Below are positions 28,765-38,384 of a stretch of 64,000 nt of DNA, in pieces. The stretch is from Desulfovibrio sp. A2 (GTDB lineage Bacteria > Desulfobacterota > Desulfovibrionia > Desulfovibrionales > Desulfovibrionaceae). The position numbers and the translations under genes are program-made. The stretch is taken from positions 60,848 through 124,847 of the forward strand of contig NZ_AGFG01000005.1 in NCBI RefSeq assembly GCF_000226255.1. Direction: 5' to 3'. Each line of letters opens with the position of its first letter. The first letter of the stretch is position 1. Under the pieces are notes generated by a model. It made no database searches. It was not told the DNA's origin and saw only the letters and a program-made list of their open reading frames with translations.

Positions 28765-30645
28765 CTACCGGGCGCGTGCCGGGCCGAATATGCGGCGCAT
28801 GTGGTCCAGCAGCGCGCGCAGCCGGTGTTCGTAGGTGTGTTCGGCAAGAATGCGCCTGCGCGCGGCGGCCACCACGCGGGCGCGGTCCTGCGGATGCTCC
28901 AGGTAGCGGCGCAGCAGATCGTCCGCTTCTTCCGGCTCGCCGTAGCAGACCACCTCGCGGCCCGGCTCGAACAGGTTTTCGATCTGGTCGCGCCAGTCGG
29001 TGAGCACGAACGAGCCGGTGGCGGGCACGTCGAACACCCGCTGGTTCACCGCGCCCTTCATCTGCTTGCTGGTGCAGTTGAAGTTGATGTCGGACAGCGG
29101 ATAGAACGCGGGCAGTTCGGTGTAATAGTTGATTTCCGGGTGCAGCCGCCAGCCGGGGGGCGCAGCGCGGAACACCTTGCGCCAGCCGGTGTCGCCCACG
29201 ATGAGCGGGGCGAAGGGCAGGGTGCGCGCCACGCAGGCGGCCCGGTACTGGCGGGTGGCCTCCCAGGTCAGCATGGTCTCGTAGGACAGGCGGCGCTCGG
29301 CGTCGTCCATCCCATCCAGCCCCCCCAGCCCGTCGTACACGTCGGCCAGTTCCGGTTGGTACGTCCGCAGGTAGGCCCCCACGGAACGTTCGCCGTGCGC
29401 GCCGAACCCCGCCGCCACCTCGCGGTACGAGCGCAGCAGCGCGGCGGGCAGCTTGCCCGCCTTCATGCGGTGGGCCACCTTGTAGACCATGGAATTGCCC
29501 ACGAAGGACACCCGCGTCCGCCACGGATGGTTGGCGGGCGGCGCGCCCCTGGGCGGGGCGAAGCGTACCGGGTCGGTGCCCAGGGGCAGATAGGCCACGT
29601 GCTCGAAGCCCAGGTCGCGCAGCGAGGGCAGGTTGTCCGCGTCCCAGGTGAAGATGGCCGTCCATGGGCTGACGATGCGCCGGTACAGGTAGAGTATCAG
29701 GTGCGGGTTGTCCACGAACCACGAGGCCAGCGGCAGGCGCAGCTTTTCCAGCAGGTCGGTCAGCACGCCTTCGCGGTCCACCCCCAGATGGTTGATGGTG
29801 AAGGCGAAATCGGGCCGGAACTCCACCACCGCGCGCAGCAGCTTTTCCACGAATTCGGCGCGGCCCACCTCGTCGTCATCCAGGGTGAGCAGGTGGTGCG
29901 GCACGCCCAGGCGCTGGCAGGCGGTGACGATCTCGCCCATCAGGAAGTACTGGCTGGTGATCAGCAGCACGCGCGGCAGGGCGGCGGGGTCCGCGAACTT
30001 GGGATAGGCGGCGCGTTCCCAGAAGTTGAACCGGGCGCTGGCGGAAAGCACGTCGCGCAGGCGGGCGTAGTGGGCGCGGTCCAGCCGCAGGTAGAAGGGG
30101 TGCGGCAGGGGCAGCAGCGGCAGGCCGCCGTTCTCGTATTGCCAGCGGGTGAGGGTGCGCAGGGCGTCGTCCGCGTCGTCGTCGGTCACCCACAGGATGC
30201 GCCCGGCGGCGGTGTCGTCGGCATGGCGCTCGCGCAGGGCGGTGGCGGCAAGGATTTCCGGGGTGCGGTCCACCACGGCCACGGGGCCGTCGTGCATCTC
30301 CAGCAGGCGGGCCAGGGCCGCGCCGGTTCCCGCGCCCAGGAGCACGGGCAGGACTAAGGGAGCGGGCGGAGCGTGCGGAGCGTGCGGGCTTGGCGGTGCT
30401 GGAGAAATGGGGCCGGACGCTGCTTCCGCCCGCAGCTTTTCATACGGGGCCAGCAGGGCCAGTTCGCGCGCGAGGCCGCCGGGACCAAGCATGGCCAGGG
30501 TGCGGCCGTCCACGGTGACTTCGACGTCGGCGACGGGCCTGTGGCCGGAATCCGCCGGGCCAGCGGCGCCGGGCGACGCCAGTGCGCGGGCTGCAAGCCT
30601 TGGGCGCGGTGCGGCCTCGCGGGGTGCTTCGTCAGTTGGGGGCAT
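28765..30645 (-). CDS. CgeB-like glycosyltransferase (DUF3880 / Glyco_trans_1_2)
   Basis: A 626-residue protein. After a variable N-terminus of about 120 residues, the DUF3880-like part includes [34 protein letters not shown] and [14 protein letters not shown]. The C-terminal Glyco_trans_1_2-type part has [20 protein letters not shown] and [17 protein letters not shown]. Proteins of this type often sit in flagellar regions of Desulfovibrio relatives and are candidates for flagellin glycosylation; the sugar and acceptor are unknown. It is followed within 11 bases by the GT9 gene. Confidence 0.8.
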   Translation of the reverse strand: MPPTDEAPREAAPRPRLAARALASPGAAGPADSGHRPVADVEVTVDGRTLAMLGPGGLARELALLAPYEKLRAEAASGPISPAPPSPHAPHAPPAPLVLPVLLGAGTGAALARLLEMHDGPVAVVDRTPEILAATALRERHADDTAAGRILWVTDDDADDALRTLTRWQYENGGLPLLPLPHPFYLRLDRAHYARLRDVLSASARFNFWERAAYPKFADPAALPRVLLITSQYFLMGEIVTACQRLGVPHHLLTLDDDEVGRAEFVEKLLRAVVEFRPDFAFTINHLGVDREGVLTDLLEKLRLPLASWFVDNPHLILYLYRRIVSPWTAIFTWDADNLPSLRDLGFEHVAYLPLGTDPVRFAPPRGAPPANHPWRTRVSFVGNSMVYKVAHRMKAGKLPAALLRSYREVAAGFGAHGERSVGAYLRTYQPELADVYDGLGGLDGMDDAERRLSYETMLTWEATRQYRAACVARTLPFAPLIVGDTGWRKVFRAAPPGWRLHPEINYYTELPAFYPLSDINFNCTSKQMKGAVNQRVFDVPATGSFVLTDWRDQIENLFEPGREVVCYGEPEEADDLLRRYLEHPQDRARVVAAARRRILAEHTYEHRLRALLDHMRRIFGPARAR

Positions 30646-30725
30646 GGTCCGTGAAAAGCCTTTGCACGGGACGGGGCCCGTTTACGGTGCGGGTGGAGGG
30701 GGGCGGCACGGGCATGGAACAGCCG

Positions 30726-31868
30726 TCAGCGCGACGCGGGCGGCAGGGCGGGCGATTCGACGGCCAGTTCGCCGTCGCGCAGCACGATGCGCACGTCGCG
30801 CAGTTCCTCGCGCACTTCCATCCACGATTCCTCGATGGAAATTTCCACGCCCGGCATGATGCGCCCGGGCACCACCAGGCGGCAGCGCTCGGCGATGGGG
30901 CCGCCGCGCTTCAGGTCTTCCCAAAGTGCGGCGCGCTGGCGCAGCAGGCGGTCCATCTTCTTCAGCGCGGCCTCCAGCCGTCGCACCGGCTCTTCCTTGC
31001 CCGCCGGGGTGTCGGCGGCCACGGCCTCGTAGTGGACGATGCGCTGGCGCAGGTCGCGGATGTTTTCCTCAAGCCGGGTGATCTTGCGGAACTTGAAGGG
31101 GTCGTAGCCCAGGTTGACCTTGGTGGGGGTGCCCTGCGCGCCGCCCAACTGGTTTTCGATGTACACCACGCCCGCGCCGTGCACGGTGCCGCCCTGCACG
31201 CGGTCCTTCACGACGAGGTTCGCGCCCGCGTAGATGCGGCAGTGCAGGGCGAAGCGCTCGATATACATGTTGCCGTGCGAGCGCAGTTCGGCGTTTTCGG
31301 CAAAGGGCACCCGCAAGGTGTCGCCCGCGTCGAGCAGGCAGCCCTTGCCGCCCTTGATGCCGCTTTCGCAGGCAATGGCCCCCCGGGCGCGCACCACCGC
31401 GCCCTCCACGATGCCCTTGATGAGGATGTTGTCGGCCTGGATTTCGAAGCCCGGCTTCACGTCCGCATGGGCGGCAAGGTCGCCCACGAAGAAGATGTTG
31501 CCGGTGTGAAAGTCCACGTCGCGCCGCACGTTGAGCATCTTCTTCACCGTGATCAGCCTGTCGTGGTAGAACACGTACCCGTTGGCGTCTGCCACCACCC
31601 GGTTGGGCGAGGCGGGATCCACCTCGCAGTTGGGGCCGCAGGGCAGCTCCTTCGGCGCGATGTCGTAGACGTAACGCGGGTCCAGGGGGCCGACCGCGCT
31701 GGCGGTGGCCTCTTCGAGCGGCAGCAGTTCCGCCAGCACCTGCCCCTTCACCACGTTCTGGACGTAGCCGAGGTTGTAGCGGTCGATGTTGCCGGCATCG
31801 TCCGCCTTGGGCTTCAGGTGCATGTAGTCGAAGTCTGGCTCGAAATGGTGGCGCAGGTAGTAAGGCAT
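30726..31868 (-). CDS. FapA (DUF342) family polymer-forming protein
   Basis: A 380-residue protein. The central right-handed beta-helix has the repeating pattern of VDFHTGNIFFVGDLAAHADV, IKGIVEGAVVRARGAIACES and NAELRSHGNMYIERFALHCR, typical of FapA/DUF342 proteins. A C-terminal coiled coil (KITRLEENIRDLRQRIVHYE) precedes a short beta domain. FapA proteins occur next to flagellar and chemotaxis genes, and some affect polar organisation; the exact role here is unknown. It lies downstream of the partner-switch genes on the same strand. Confidence 0.8.
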   Translation of the reverse strand: MPYYLRHHFEPDFDYMHLKPKADDAGNIDRYNLGYVQNVVKGQVLAELLPLEEATASAVGPLDPRYVYDIAPKELPCGPNCEVDPASPNRVVADANGYVFYHDRLITVKKMLNVRRDVDFHTGNIFFVGDLAAHADVKPGFEIQADNILIKGIVEGAVVRARGAIACESGIKGGKGCLLDAGDTLRVPFAENAELRSHGNMYIERFALHCRIYAGANLVVKDRVQGGTVHGAGVVYIENQLGGAQGTPTKVNLGYDPFKFRKITRLEENIRDLRQRIVHYEAVAADTPAGKEEPVRRLEAALKKMDRLLRQRAALWEDLKRGGPIAERCRLVVPGRIMPGVEISIEESWMEVREELRDVRIVLRDGELAVESPALPPASR

Positions 31869-31982
31869 GTGGCGCTCTCCCGTGGGCTGTGCCTGCGGCG
31901 CCGCGCGTGCGTGCCGCTTGTCCGGACTGCGGGCGAAGGATGGCCGTGTTCTTGCCGGTTTTCGTCTGCGTGGCTGTTGGCC

Positions 31983-32327
31983 CTAATCGGGCAAGAGCGC
32001 CAGCAGGTCCTCCTCGTCGTCGAGGATGGGGAAGAACCCGGTGAGTTGCGCGGTTTCCATGGTGTGCACCGCCTCCGGGGTGGGCCGGTACAGCAGCAGG
32101 CGGCGGCCCATGGACCGCGCCTTGGTGCTCGCGGCCACCAGCGTGCCGAGGCCGGAGCTGTCCATGAACGACACGGCGCCAAGGTCCAGCACCACGTCGG
32201 ATACGCCCTTGCGGCCGAACAGCCGCTCCAGTTCGGTGCGGACCTCGGTGGCGTTGGCCAGGGTCAGCTCGCCCGTCAGCGCCGCGACAAGGATGTTTCC
32301 GTGATCGTCAAGTTCGAGGTGCGCCAT
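31983..32327 (-). CDS. Anti-sigma factor antagonist (STAS domain)
   Basis: A 114-residue single STAS domain of SpoIIAA/RsbV type. The regulatory serine is in FMDSSGLGTLVAASTKA (Ser57 or Ser58), the site a partner kinase would phosphorylate. The gene overlaps the 3' end of the HATPase gene by 52 bases in another frame, implying translational coupling. With the HATPase and the SpoIIE-type phosphatase it makes a full partner-switching set. The final target, a sigma factor or other effector, is not adjacent. Confidence 0.9.
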   Translation of the reverse strand: MAHLELDDHGNILVAALTGELTLANATEVRTELERLFGRKGVSDVVLDLGAVSFMDSSGLGTLVAASTKARSMGRRLLLYRPTPEAVHTMETAQLTGFFPILDDEEDLLALLPD

Positions 32328-32761
32328 TGTTCCTCCGGGATGGCCAATTGCAGATGCAGGGTGTTGCCGTCCGGGCCGGTTTCACCCGTCACGGCATCGC
32401 ACAGGCAGGCGATGATGCGCAAGCCCCGCCCGGACGTGGCCCCTTCGGGCACGTCCGGCAGTTCGGGCCCGGCAAGCCCGCCGGGCGGCAGGGGGCAGGC
32501 CGCGCAGCCCCGGCCCCAATCGGTGACCGATATCTCCACGCCCACGCGCGGGGTCACCCTCAGGCGTACCCGCAAGGGGCCGGTCTGGCCTTCGGGGTAG
32601 GCGTGGCGCACCACGTTGGCGCATGCCTCGGCGGTGACCAGTTCCAGCGGATGCACCAGCGTGGGGCTGGCCAGGTAGGCGGCCATGGTGGCCGCCACGC
32701 CGCGCACGAAGGGGCGGTATGTTTCGCGCTGCGCGGTGGTGGTGAATTCGTAGCTGTGCAT
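32276..32761 (-). CDS. Anti-sigma-type serine kinase (HATPase_c)
   Basis: A 161-residue GHKL-fold protein of SpoIIAB/RsbW type. The N box is in ELVTAEACANVVRHAYPEG and the G1 box in VTDWGRGCAAC; the second glycine motif is SGRGLRIIACLCDAV. It would phosphorylate the adjacent STAS protein and sequester a target. Its 3' end overlaps the STAS gene start. The cluster of three cysteines after the DWGRG motif (GCAACP) is unusual and might be redox-sensitive, which is a guess. Confidence 0.85.
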   Translation of the reverse strand: MHSYEFTTTAQRETYRPFVRGVAATMAAYLASPTLVHPLELVTAEACANVVRHAYPEGQTGPLRVRLRVTPRVGVEISVTDWGRGCAACPLPPGGLAGPELPDVPEGATSGRGLRIIACLCDAVTGETGPDGNTLHLQLAIPEEQWRTSNLTITETSLSRR

Positions 32762-32821
32762 GGCGCGGTTCCATGAGCGGTGGTGCGTGGGCGGTGCTGC
32801 GGCTTGGTCGGTGCGGTCGTG

Positions 32822-34177
32822 CTAGTCCTGTTTGACGAATTCCCCGGCGATGGGGGCGTCGCGGCGTATCCAGAGGGCGGTCACGTCGTCGCGGAAGGGG
32901 GGCGGGGCTCCGCCCGCCGCGTCCTGCAGGGCGGCCTCCATGGCGGCCAGCACGTCCCTGCCCGCGCGCAGGCACGGCTCCGTCAGTTCCAGGAACCGTT
33001 CGGGGCCAAGGCGCGCCCCGCCATGCACCGTCCAGTCGTGCAGCCCGTCGGTGAACAGCAAAAGCTGGCTGCCGGGGGGAAAGGGGCGGCGCTCGGCCGT
33101 GAAATCTGCGCTGAAAAAACCCAGCAACGGGGCGTTGGAGGGCAGGCGGTCCACGCCGCCCGCGCCGTCGCGCAGCAGGGCCGGACAGTGCCCGGCGTTG
33201 ACGTATTCCAGCGTGCCCGTGAAAAAGTCGATGTCGCCCGCGAACAGGGTGACGAAGTCCGGCTCGCCGCCGATGATGTCCACCAGGTGGCGGTTGATGC
33301 GGTGCACGGTCTCGGTGAGCGGCTGGGGGGGCATGCCGTCGGCCTGGCGGGCCGCCGCGCCGTCGTTCTGGGCGCGCACCAGGGTGCGCACGATGCTCAT
33401 CAGGAACGCGGCGCGCGCCCCATGGCCCGAAACGTCGGCGATGACCACGCGCAGCACCGGCCCGCCCGTGCCGTTTCCGGTGTGTTGCGGCAGCAGGAAG
33501 TAGTCGAAATAGTCGCCGCTGGCATCGCCGGAGGGGCGGTACAAGCTTTCCACGTGCAGGCCGGGCAGGTAGGGCGACGAGGACGGCAGAAGGCGCATTT
33601 GCAACTCGGCCACCCGGGCCATTTCGCGGCTCAGGCGGTCGGAATAGGAGCGCAGGCGGCGGGCCATGCGGGCCTGCCGCGCGCCCACGGCCACGCGGGC
33701 GTCCAGTTCCGGCGGTTCCAGCGGCAGACGCAGGGCGTCGTTGGCCCCAAGGGCCAGCGCTTCGTTCCGCAGGTCGTGGTCCTCCGGTTCCGTCAGCACG
33801 ATGAGGAAGACATCCTCGTCGCCGCGTTCGGCGCGGATGGCGCGCACCAGGTCCAGCACGGGGCTCCTGTCGGCAAGGTGGCCGGGCTGGCGGACGACGG
33901 GCGGCGGAGGCGCGTCATAGGGAGGCGGCGGGGGCGGGGATGTCGGCGAGGGCTCTGCCGGACGGGACGCGGGATGCGCCCCGCCATGGCTTGCGGGGTT
34001 CGGCAGATCGGCGTCGATGATGACCACGTGGGGGCGGCGCGCGGCGTGCAACTCCAGCGCTTCGGCCAGGGTGGCGGCGCGCAGCACGGTGCGCCCCGTT
34101 CCCGACAGGCGGCGCAGCGCCTCGCGCGTCAGCGGGGAGGGCGCGGCGATGAGAAGGGTGATGTCATCCGCCGCCAT
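32822..34177 (-). CDS. SpoIIE-type phosphatase with degenerate receiver domain
   Basis: A 451-residue protein. Residues 5-165 form a receiver-like domain with D55 (VVIIDADLP) and Thr129. It lacks the acidic pair at the N-terminus, and the conserved lysine position reads RLPLEP. A proline-rich insert (about 60-105) interrupts the domain. Residues 200-440 are a PP2C/SpoIIE phosphatase with YRPSGDASGDYFDYFLL, VVIADVSGHGARAAFLM and PFRDDVTALWI. It should dephosphorylate the nearby STAS antagonist. I use the ATG at 34175-34177, which has CCCGGAGCGG upstream; an in-frame ATG at 34208-34210 lacks a ribosome site. It overlaps the dtd end by 14 bases. Confidence 0.85.
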   Translation of the reverse strand: MAADDITLLIAAPSPLTREALRRLSGTGRTVLRAATLAEALELHAARRPHVVIIDADLPNPASHGGAHPASRPAEPSPTSPPPPPPYDAPPPPVVRQPGHLADRSPVLDLVRAIRAERGDEDVFLIVLTEPEDHDLRNEALALGANDALRLPLEPPELDARVAVGARQARMARRLRSYSDRLSREMARVAELQMRLLPSSSPYLPGLHVESLYRPSGDASGDYFDYFLLPQHTGNGTGGPVLRVVIADVSGHGARAAFLMSIVRTLVRAQNDGAAARQADGMPPQPLTETVHRINRHLVDIIGGEPDFVTLFAGDIDFFTGTLEYVNAGHCPALLRDGAGGVDRLPSNAPLLGFFSADFTAERRPFPPGSQLLLFTDGLHDWTVHGGARLGPERFLELTEPCLRAGRDVLAAMEAALQDAAGGAPPPFRDDVTALWIRRDAPIAGEFVKQD

Positions 34178-34706
34178 GGGGTGGTCGCCGCTCCGGGAAA
34201 AGGTCGTCATCGCACAGCCGGATGGTCACCGGCCCCCAGTTGACGAGGGACACGTCCATGTCGGCCGCGAAGATGCCACAGCGTACCCGCCCCGGCAGGC
34301 GTGCGTCAATGTCGGCGGTCAGTTGATCGAACAGCCGCGAGGCCACGGCGGGCGGCGCGGCGGCGGAGAACGACGGGCGACGGCCCTTGCGGCAGTCGGC
34401 GTACAGGGTGAACTGCGGCACCAGCAGCAGTTCGCCGAAGGCCGGGCCAGCATCGTCCCCGGCCCGCATGTCCTGCGGCACGGCCCAGTCGCGCAGGCCC
34501 ACGTTCATCTTGCCCGCGTCGTCGGGGAACACGCGCAGGTCCAGCATCTTGTCGATCATGCCCGCCCAGCGGGGCTCGCCGGGCAGCGTGGCGGCGTCGC
34601 GCGGGCCAAAGCCCGCCAGCACCACCAGCCCCGGCCCGATGGCGGCCATAGTCCGGCCGTCCACCGTCACCGAACCCCTGCGCGCCCGTTGCAGCAGCAG
34701 TTGCAT
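34164..34706 (-). CDS. dtd: D-aminoacyl-tRNA deacylase
   Basis: A 180-residue proofreading enzyme that hydrolyses D-amino acids and glycine from mischarged tRNA. It starts MQLLLQRARRGSVTVDGRTM and has the two active-site motifs PQFTLYADCRKGRRPSFSAA and NWGPVTIRL, the second carrying the Gly-cisPro pair. It is longer than the usual ~150 residues because of an insert near WAVPQDMRAGDDAG and an extended C-terminus. It lies 35 bases downstream of the acyl-CoA ligase gene and overlaps the start of the phosphatase gene. Confidence 0.93.
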   Translation of the reverse strand: MQLLLQRARRGSVTVDGRTMAAIGPGLVVLAGFGPRDAATLPGEPRWAGMIDKMLDLRVFPDDAGKMNVGLRDWAVPQDMRAGDDAGPAFGELLLVPQFTLYADCRKGRRPSFSAAAPPAVASRLFDQLTADIDARLPGRVRCGIFAADMDVSLVNWGPVTIRLCDDDLFPERRPPHGGG

Positions 34707-34741
34707 GGCCGTTCCTTTCGCCGTGCGCGCTGTGGCGGGGC

Positions 34742-36493
34742 CTACTGTGCCCCGTCCTCGTCGGATATGGCCGCAGTGGCCGAAGATGCGGCCAGTTCCG
34801 CCTTCAGCTTTTCCTCTTCCTCCGCGCGCAGGATGCGGCGCAGCACCTTGCCCACCACGGTCTTGGGCAGGTCGTCGCGGAATTCCACCTGCTTGGGCAC
34901 CTTGTAGCTGGCCAGCTTCTCGCGGCAGTGGGCCACCACCTCGGCCTTGCTCAGCTTTTCGCCCGGCTTCACCACCACGAAGGCCTTGATCATCTCGCCG
35001 CGCGTGGGGTGTGGCACGCCCACGGTCACCGCCTCCTTGACCTTGGGGTGCTCGTGCAGCACCTCGTCGATCTCGCGCGGGTAGACGTTGTAGCCGCCCA
35101 CCAGGAACATGTCCTTCTTGCGGTCCACGATGCTGAAGTAGCCGTCCTCGTCCATGGTGGCGATGTCGCCGGTGTACAGCCAGCCGTTGCGCAGGGTGTT
35201 GGCGGTTTCGTCCGGGCGGTTCCAGTAGCCCTTCATGACCTGCGGCCCCCGGATGATCAGTTCGCCCACCTTGCCCGCGGGCAGCGGCACCAGGCCCACC
35301 TCCATGTCCACGATGCGCGCCTCGGTGTCCGGAAAGGGCACGCCGATGGAGCCGGGCTTGCTCACCCCGTTGATGGGGTTCAGGTGGGTGACCGGCGAGG
35401 CCTCGGTCAGGCCGAAGCCCTCGATGACCTGCGCGCCGGTAAGTTCCTTGAACCGGCGGATGTGTTCCACCGGCATGGGCGCGGAGCCGGAAATGCAGTA
35501 GCGGATGGAGGTCAGGTCGTAATCGCCCACCTCCTTTTGCTGCATCAGCGAGATGTAGATGGAGGGCGCGCCGGGGAAGATGGTGGGCTTGTGCTTCTGG
35601 ATGCCCACCAGCACGTCGCGCGGGACGTAACGCGGGAAGGGCACGATGGTGGCCGACAGGGACGTGGGCAGGGTGAGGCAGGTGGTCAGCCCGTAGACAT
35701 GGAAATAGGGCATCAGCCCCAGGAAGCAGTGGTCCATGTTGCAGGCGTCGCCAAGGATGGCGATGATCTGCTGCACGTTCACCGACATGTTGTGGTGCGT
35801 GAGCATGACCCCCTTGGAAATGCCGGTGGTGCCGCCGGTGTACTGCAGCACGGCCAGGTCTTCGGTGGGGTTGCACGTGGTGGTGGAATGGCGGGCCTTG
35901 CCCTTGAGCAGGCTTTTCCACGGCAGCACGTGCCTGCCGTCGAAGGGCAGTTCGCGCCAGGTGCCCTCGCGCTTGGCCTTGAAGGCGTACAGCAGGTTCA
36001 GCGGGAAGGACAGCCCGTCGCCGATGCGGGTGAGGAAATACTTGTCGATGCCCAACTTGTCGCGCAGCGGCTCGATCTTGGGCCACACCAGGTCGAGGGC
36101 GATCATGAACCGCGCGCCGGAATCGTGGATCTGGTGGACCAGTTCCTTTTCCATGTATAGCGGGTTGGTCATCACCACCACGCCGCCCGCCTTCAGCACC
36201 GCCCAGAAGGCGATGACCGTCTGCGGCAGGTTGGGCAACATGATCGACACCTTGTCGCCGCGCCGCACGCCCTGGGCGCGCAGGTTGGCGGCCATGATCT
36301 CGGCCTGCTGGCGCAGCTTGGCGTAACTGATGCGATAGTTGCGGAAGGCGATGGCCGTGCGGCGGGGGGTGCGTTCCGCCGCCCTGTCCAGCAGGGTGAA
36401 CAGCGGATAGGTTTCGTAGCTGATGTTGGCGGGAACGCCTGCGTCGTAGCTGGCCAGCCAGGGAAAGTCGGCGGTGATGTTGGGTTCGGTCAT
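34742..36493 (-). CDS. fadD: Long-chain fatty acid-CoA ligase
   Basis: A 583-residue AMP-binding enzyme that activates fatty acids to acyl-CoA through an acyl-adenylate. The P-loop motif is LQYTGGTTGISKGVMLTHHN, followed by EGFGLTEASPVTHLNPING and the hinge-region YTGDIATMDEDGYFSIVDRK; the catalytic lysine is in the RDDLPKTVVGKVLRR segment. The extended C-terminus is rich in Glu, Lys and Ala. Substrate chain length is inferred from overall similarity. It begins the run fadD-dtd-phosphatase on the minus strand. Confidence 0.88.
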   Translation of the reverse strand: MTEPNITADFPWLASYDAGVPANISYETYPLFTLLDRAAERTPRRTAIAFRNYRISYAKLRQQAEIMAANLRAQGVRRGDKVSIMLPNLPQTVIAFWAVLKAGGVVVMTNPLYMEKELVHQIHDSGARFMIALDLVWPKIEPLRDKLGIDKYFLTRIGDGLSFPLNLLYAFKAKREGTWRELPFDGRHVLPWKSLLKGKARHSTTTCNPTEDLAVLQYTGGTTGISKGVMLTHHNMSVNVQQIIAILGDACNMDHCFLGLMPYFHVYGLTTCLTLPTSLSATIVPFPRYVPRDVLVGIQKHKPTIFPGAPSIYISLMQQKEVGDYDLTSIRYCISGSAPMPVEHIRRFKELTGAQVIEGFGLTEASPVTHLNPINGVSKPGSIGVPFPDTEARIVDMEVGLVPLPAGKVGELIIRGPQVMKGYWNRPDETANTLRNGWLYTGDIATMDEDGYFSIVDRKKDMFLVGGYNVYPREIDEVLHEHPKVKEAVTVGVPHPTRGEMIKAFVVVKPGEKLSKAEVVAHCREKLASYKVPKQVEFRDDLPKTVVGKVLRRILRAEEEEKLKAELAASSATAAISDEDGAQ

Positions 36494-36771
36494 ACGTGTC
36501 GTCGGACCGTGACCGCCGCGTCATCCCGCGCGCTCCGCGTCGCCCGGCAAGGCATGTGCGGCGCACGGGCGCTGGCGCAGGCCCGTATTGTTCGTGTGTT
36601 CAAGGGGATGGAAGGCAAACCTTACGGCTTGTACTATGCGGCCCGATGGCGCGCAAGCCCTGCGGCGGCGGGCACGGACACTCGGGCAGGGACACTTGGG
36701 CCGGGCACATGCGCCGCGCATGCGCGGCCGTTACGGGCGATTCCCCGACGCATGGCCGCGAGGGGCGTTGC

Positions 36772-38124
36772 TCAGGCGTTGTCCGCCTCGTCGACACCGG
36801 CAGGGGGCGCGTCGTCCGTGGGGTTGGCGGGCCGGTCTGTCCGGTCTGGTCGGTCTGACCCGGCTGGCCGGTCGGGGCAAACGGGGGGAACGGGGCGCAG
36901 CCCGGTCACCGTGGCCACGGCCTTCAGCCCCTTCTTCTCGCCGGTGAAGCCCAGCTTTTCCTCTGTGGTGGCCTTCACGTTCACGGCCATGGCGTCCAGC
37001 GCCAGCAGACGGCAGACGTTGCGACGAATCTGCTCGCGCCACGGGGCCAGCTTGGGCACCTGCGCGATGACGGTGAGGTCCACGTTGGTGATTTCCAGCC
37101 CGGCAGCCCGGGTCAGGCGCAGCACCTCGTCCAACAGCACTGCGGAGTTGGCGTTGTCCAGCGCGGCGTCCGTGTCCGGGAAATGCTGGCCGATGTCGCC
37201 GCCGCCGATGCACCCCAGCAGGGCATCGGTGAGGGCGTGCAGCAGCACGTCGCCATCGGAATGGGCCACCACGTCCGGCCCGCCGGGAATGGGCACGCCG
37301 CCCAGCTTCAAGGGACGGGGGGGGCGCCCGGCCTCTTCCTTCTGCACGTAGCGATGCACGTCGTAGCCCCAGCCGGTGCAGGGGATCAGGCGTGTCTGCC
37401 CCTTGCGGGCATCCCACGGGGCGCGGGCGGTGTCGGCATCGTCCAGCATGGCGAGGTCCTCTGGCGTGGTGATCTTGGCGTTGGTGGGCTCTCCGGCCAC
37501 CACGCGCACGGGCAGGCCGCAGCGTTCCAGCAGCGCGGCGTCGTCGGTGACGGTCCAGCCCTCGGCGCGGGCGCGTTCGTGGGCATTGCGCAGCGGGGCC
37601 AGCGCGAACCCCTGCGGGGTCTGCACGGCCACCAGACCGGACCGGTCCGGGGTGTGGGTGACCACGCCGTTCTCCGTCTGCTTGATGGTGTCCGTCACGG
37701 CGATGCCTGGCACAACGCCCGGCGCGCCCGCCGCCAGGGCGTCGAGCAGCGCGTTGGACAGTGCCGCCGTGGCGAATGGACGGGCCGCATCGTGCACCAG
37801 CACCACGTCGCACTCGTGCGGCAGGGCCGCGAGCCCGGCGGCCACGGAATCCTGCCGCAGCGCGCCGCCCGCCACCGCCCGCCACGGCACGCCCAGGGCG
37901 CGCCCCGCATCCAGCGTAGCCAGACGTTCGCGCTCGGCCTCCAGCCTGTCCTGCGGAAACACGAAGACCAGGCCGCGCACCCGCGCCACCGACGCGAACG
38001 TGCGCGCCGAGCGCCAGTACAGCGGCGCGCCCCGGTGTTCGATGAACTGCTTGGCCGTGGTCAGCCCGGCCGCCGCCAGCCGGGTGCCGCTGCCCGCCGC
38101 GAGAACAATGGCCCATGCGTGCAT
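36772..38124 (-). CDS. ispDF: Bifunctional IspD/IspF (MEP pathway)
   Basis: A 450-residue fusion. Residues 1-230 are 2-C-methyl-D-erythritol 4-phosphate cytidylyltransferase (AIVLAAGSGTRLAAAGLTTA, VLVHDAARPF, TDTIKQTE). Residues 245-405 are 2-C-methyl-D-erythritol 2,4-cyclodiphosphate synthase (GWGYDVHRYV, LKLGGVPIPGG, HSDGDVLLHALTDALLG, TTEEKLGFTGEKKG). Together they carry out two non-adjacent steps of isoprenoid synthesis. A disordered tail of about 40 residues with DRP repeats follows. The true start is at 38122-38124 (AAGGACC upstream); the longer open frame crosses the hairpin block. Confidence 0.95.
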   Translation of the reverse strand: MHAWAIVLAAGSGTRLAAAGLTTAKQFIEHRGAPLYWRSARTFASVARVRGLVFVFPQDRLEAERERLATLDAGRALGVPWRAVAGGALRQDSVAAGLAALPHECDVVLVHDAARPFATAALSNALLDALAAGAPGVVPGIAVTDTIKQTENGVVTHTPDRSGLVAVQTPQGFALAPLRNAHERARAEGWTVTDDAALLERCGLPVRVVAGEPTNAKITTPEDLAMLDDADTARAPWDARKGQTRLIPCTGWGYDVHRYVQKEEAGRPPRPLKLGGVPIPGGPDVVAHSDGDVLLHALTDALLGCIGGGDIGQHFPDTDAALDNANSAVLLDEVLRLTRAAGLEITNVDLTVIAQVPKLAPWREQIRRNVCRLLALDAMAVNVKATTEEKLGFTGEKKGLKAVATVTGLRPVPPVCPDRPAGSDRPDRTDRPANPTDDAPPAGVDEADNA

Positions 38125-38159
38125 GTACGGTCCTTGGGAGTAAGAAGATTTGGGAGGGA

Positions 38160-38384
38160 AAGATACGGGGGGAAGGGGGCTTTGAAAAGCCCCTTCCCCC
38201 CGTACCCCCATCCCGCAAACTTTTTGGTTGGGGGGAGGGGGGATAGACCGTGACTTTTGTGTTCGTCGTCCCTTCGCGCTCCATCTGTACCAAAAAGAAC
38301 CCCCCAATGGAAAAGTTTGGGGGGAGGAGGGAGGGGGCCGGGGGGAGGGAGGAACCCCTTTTCAAAGGGGTTCCTCCCTCCCCC
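38160..38384. repeat. Polypurine/polypyrimidine hairpin block between ispDF and rnpB
   Basis: Three inverted repeats in 225 bases: 38164-38183 with 38186-38204 (one extra G), 38300-38307 with 38317-38324, and a perfect 21-bp stem 38341-38361 with 38364-38384. Between them are long G and C runs. The last lies about 20 bases downstream of the rnpB 3' end and is a likely terminator. The plus strand from 38319 to 38352 has at least four runs of three or more Gs and could form a quadruplex. Confidence 0.7.
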
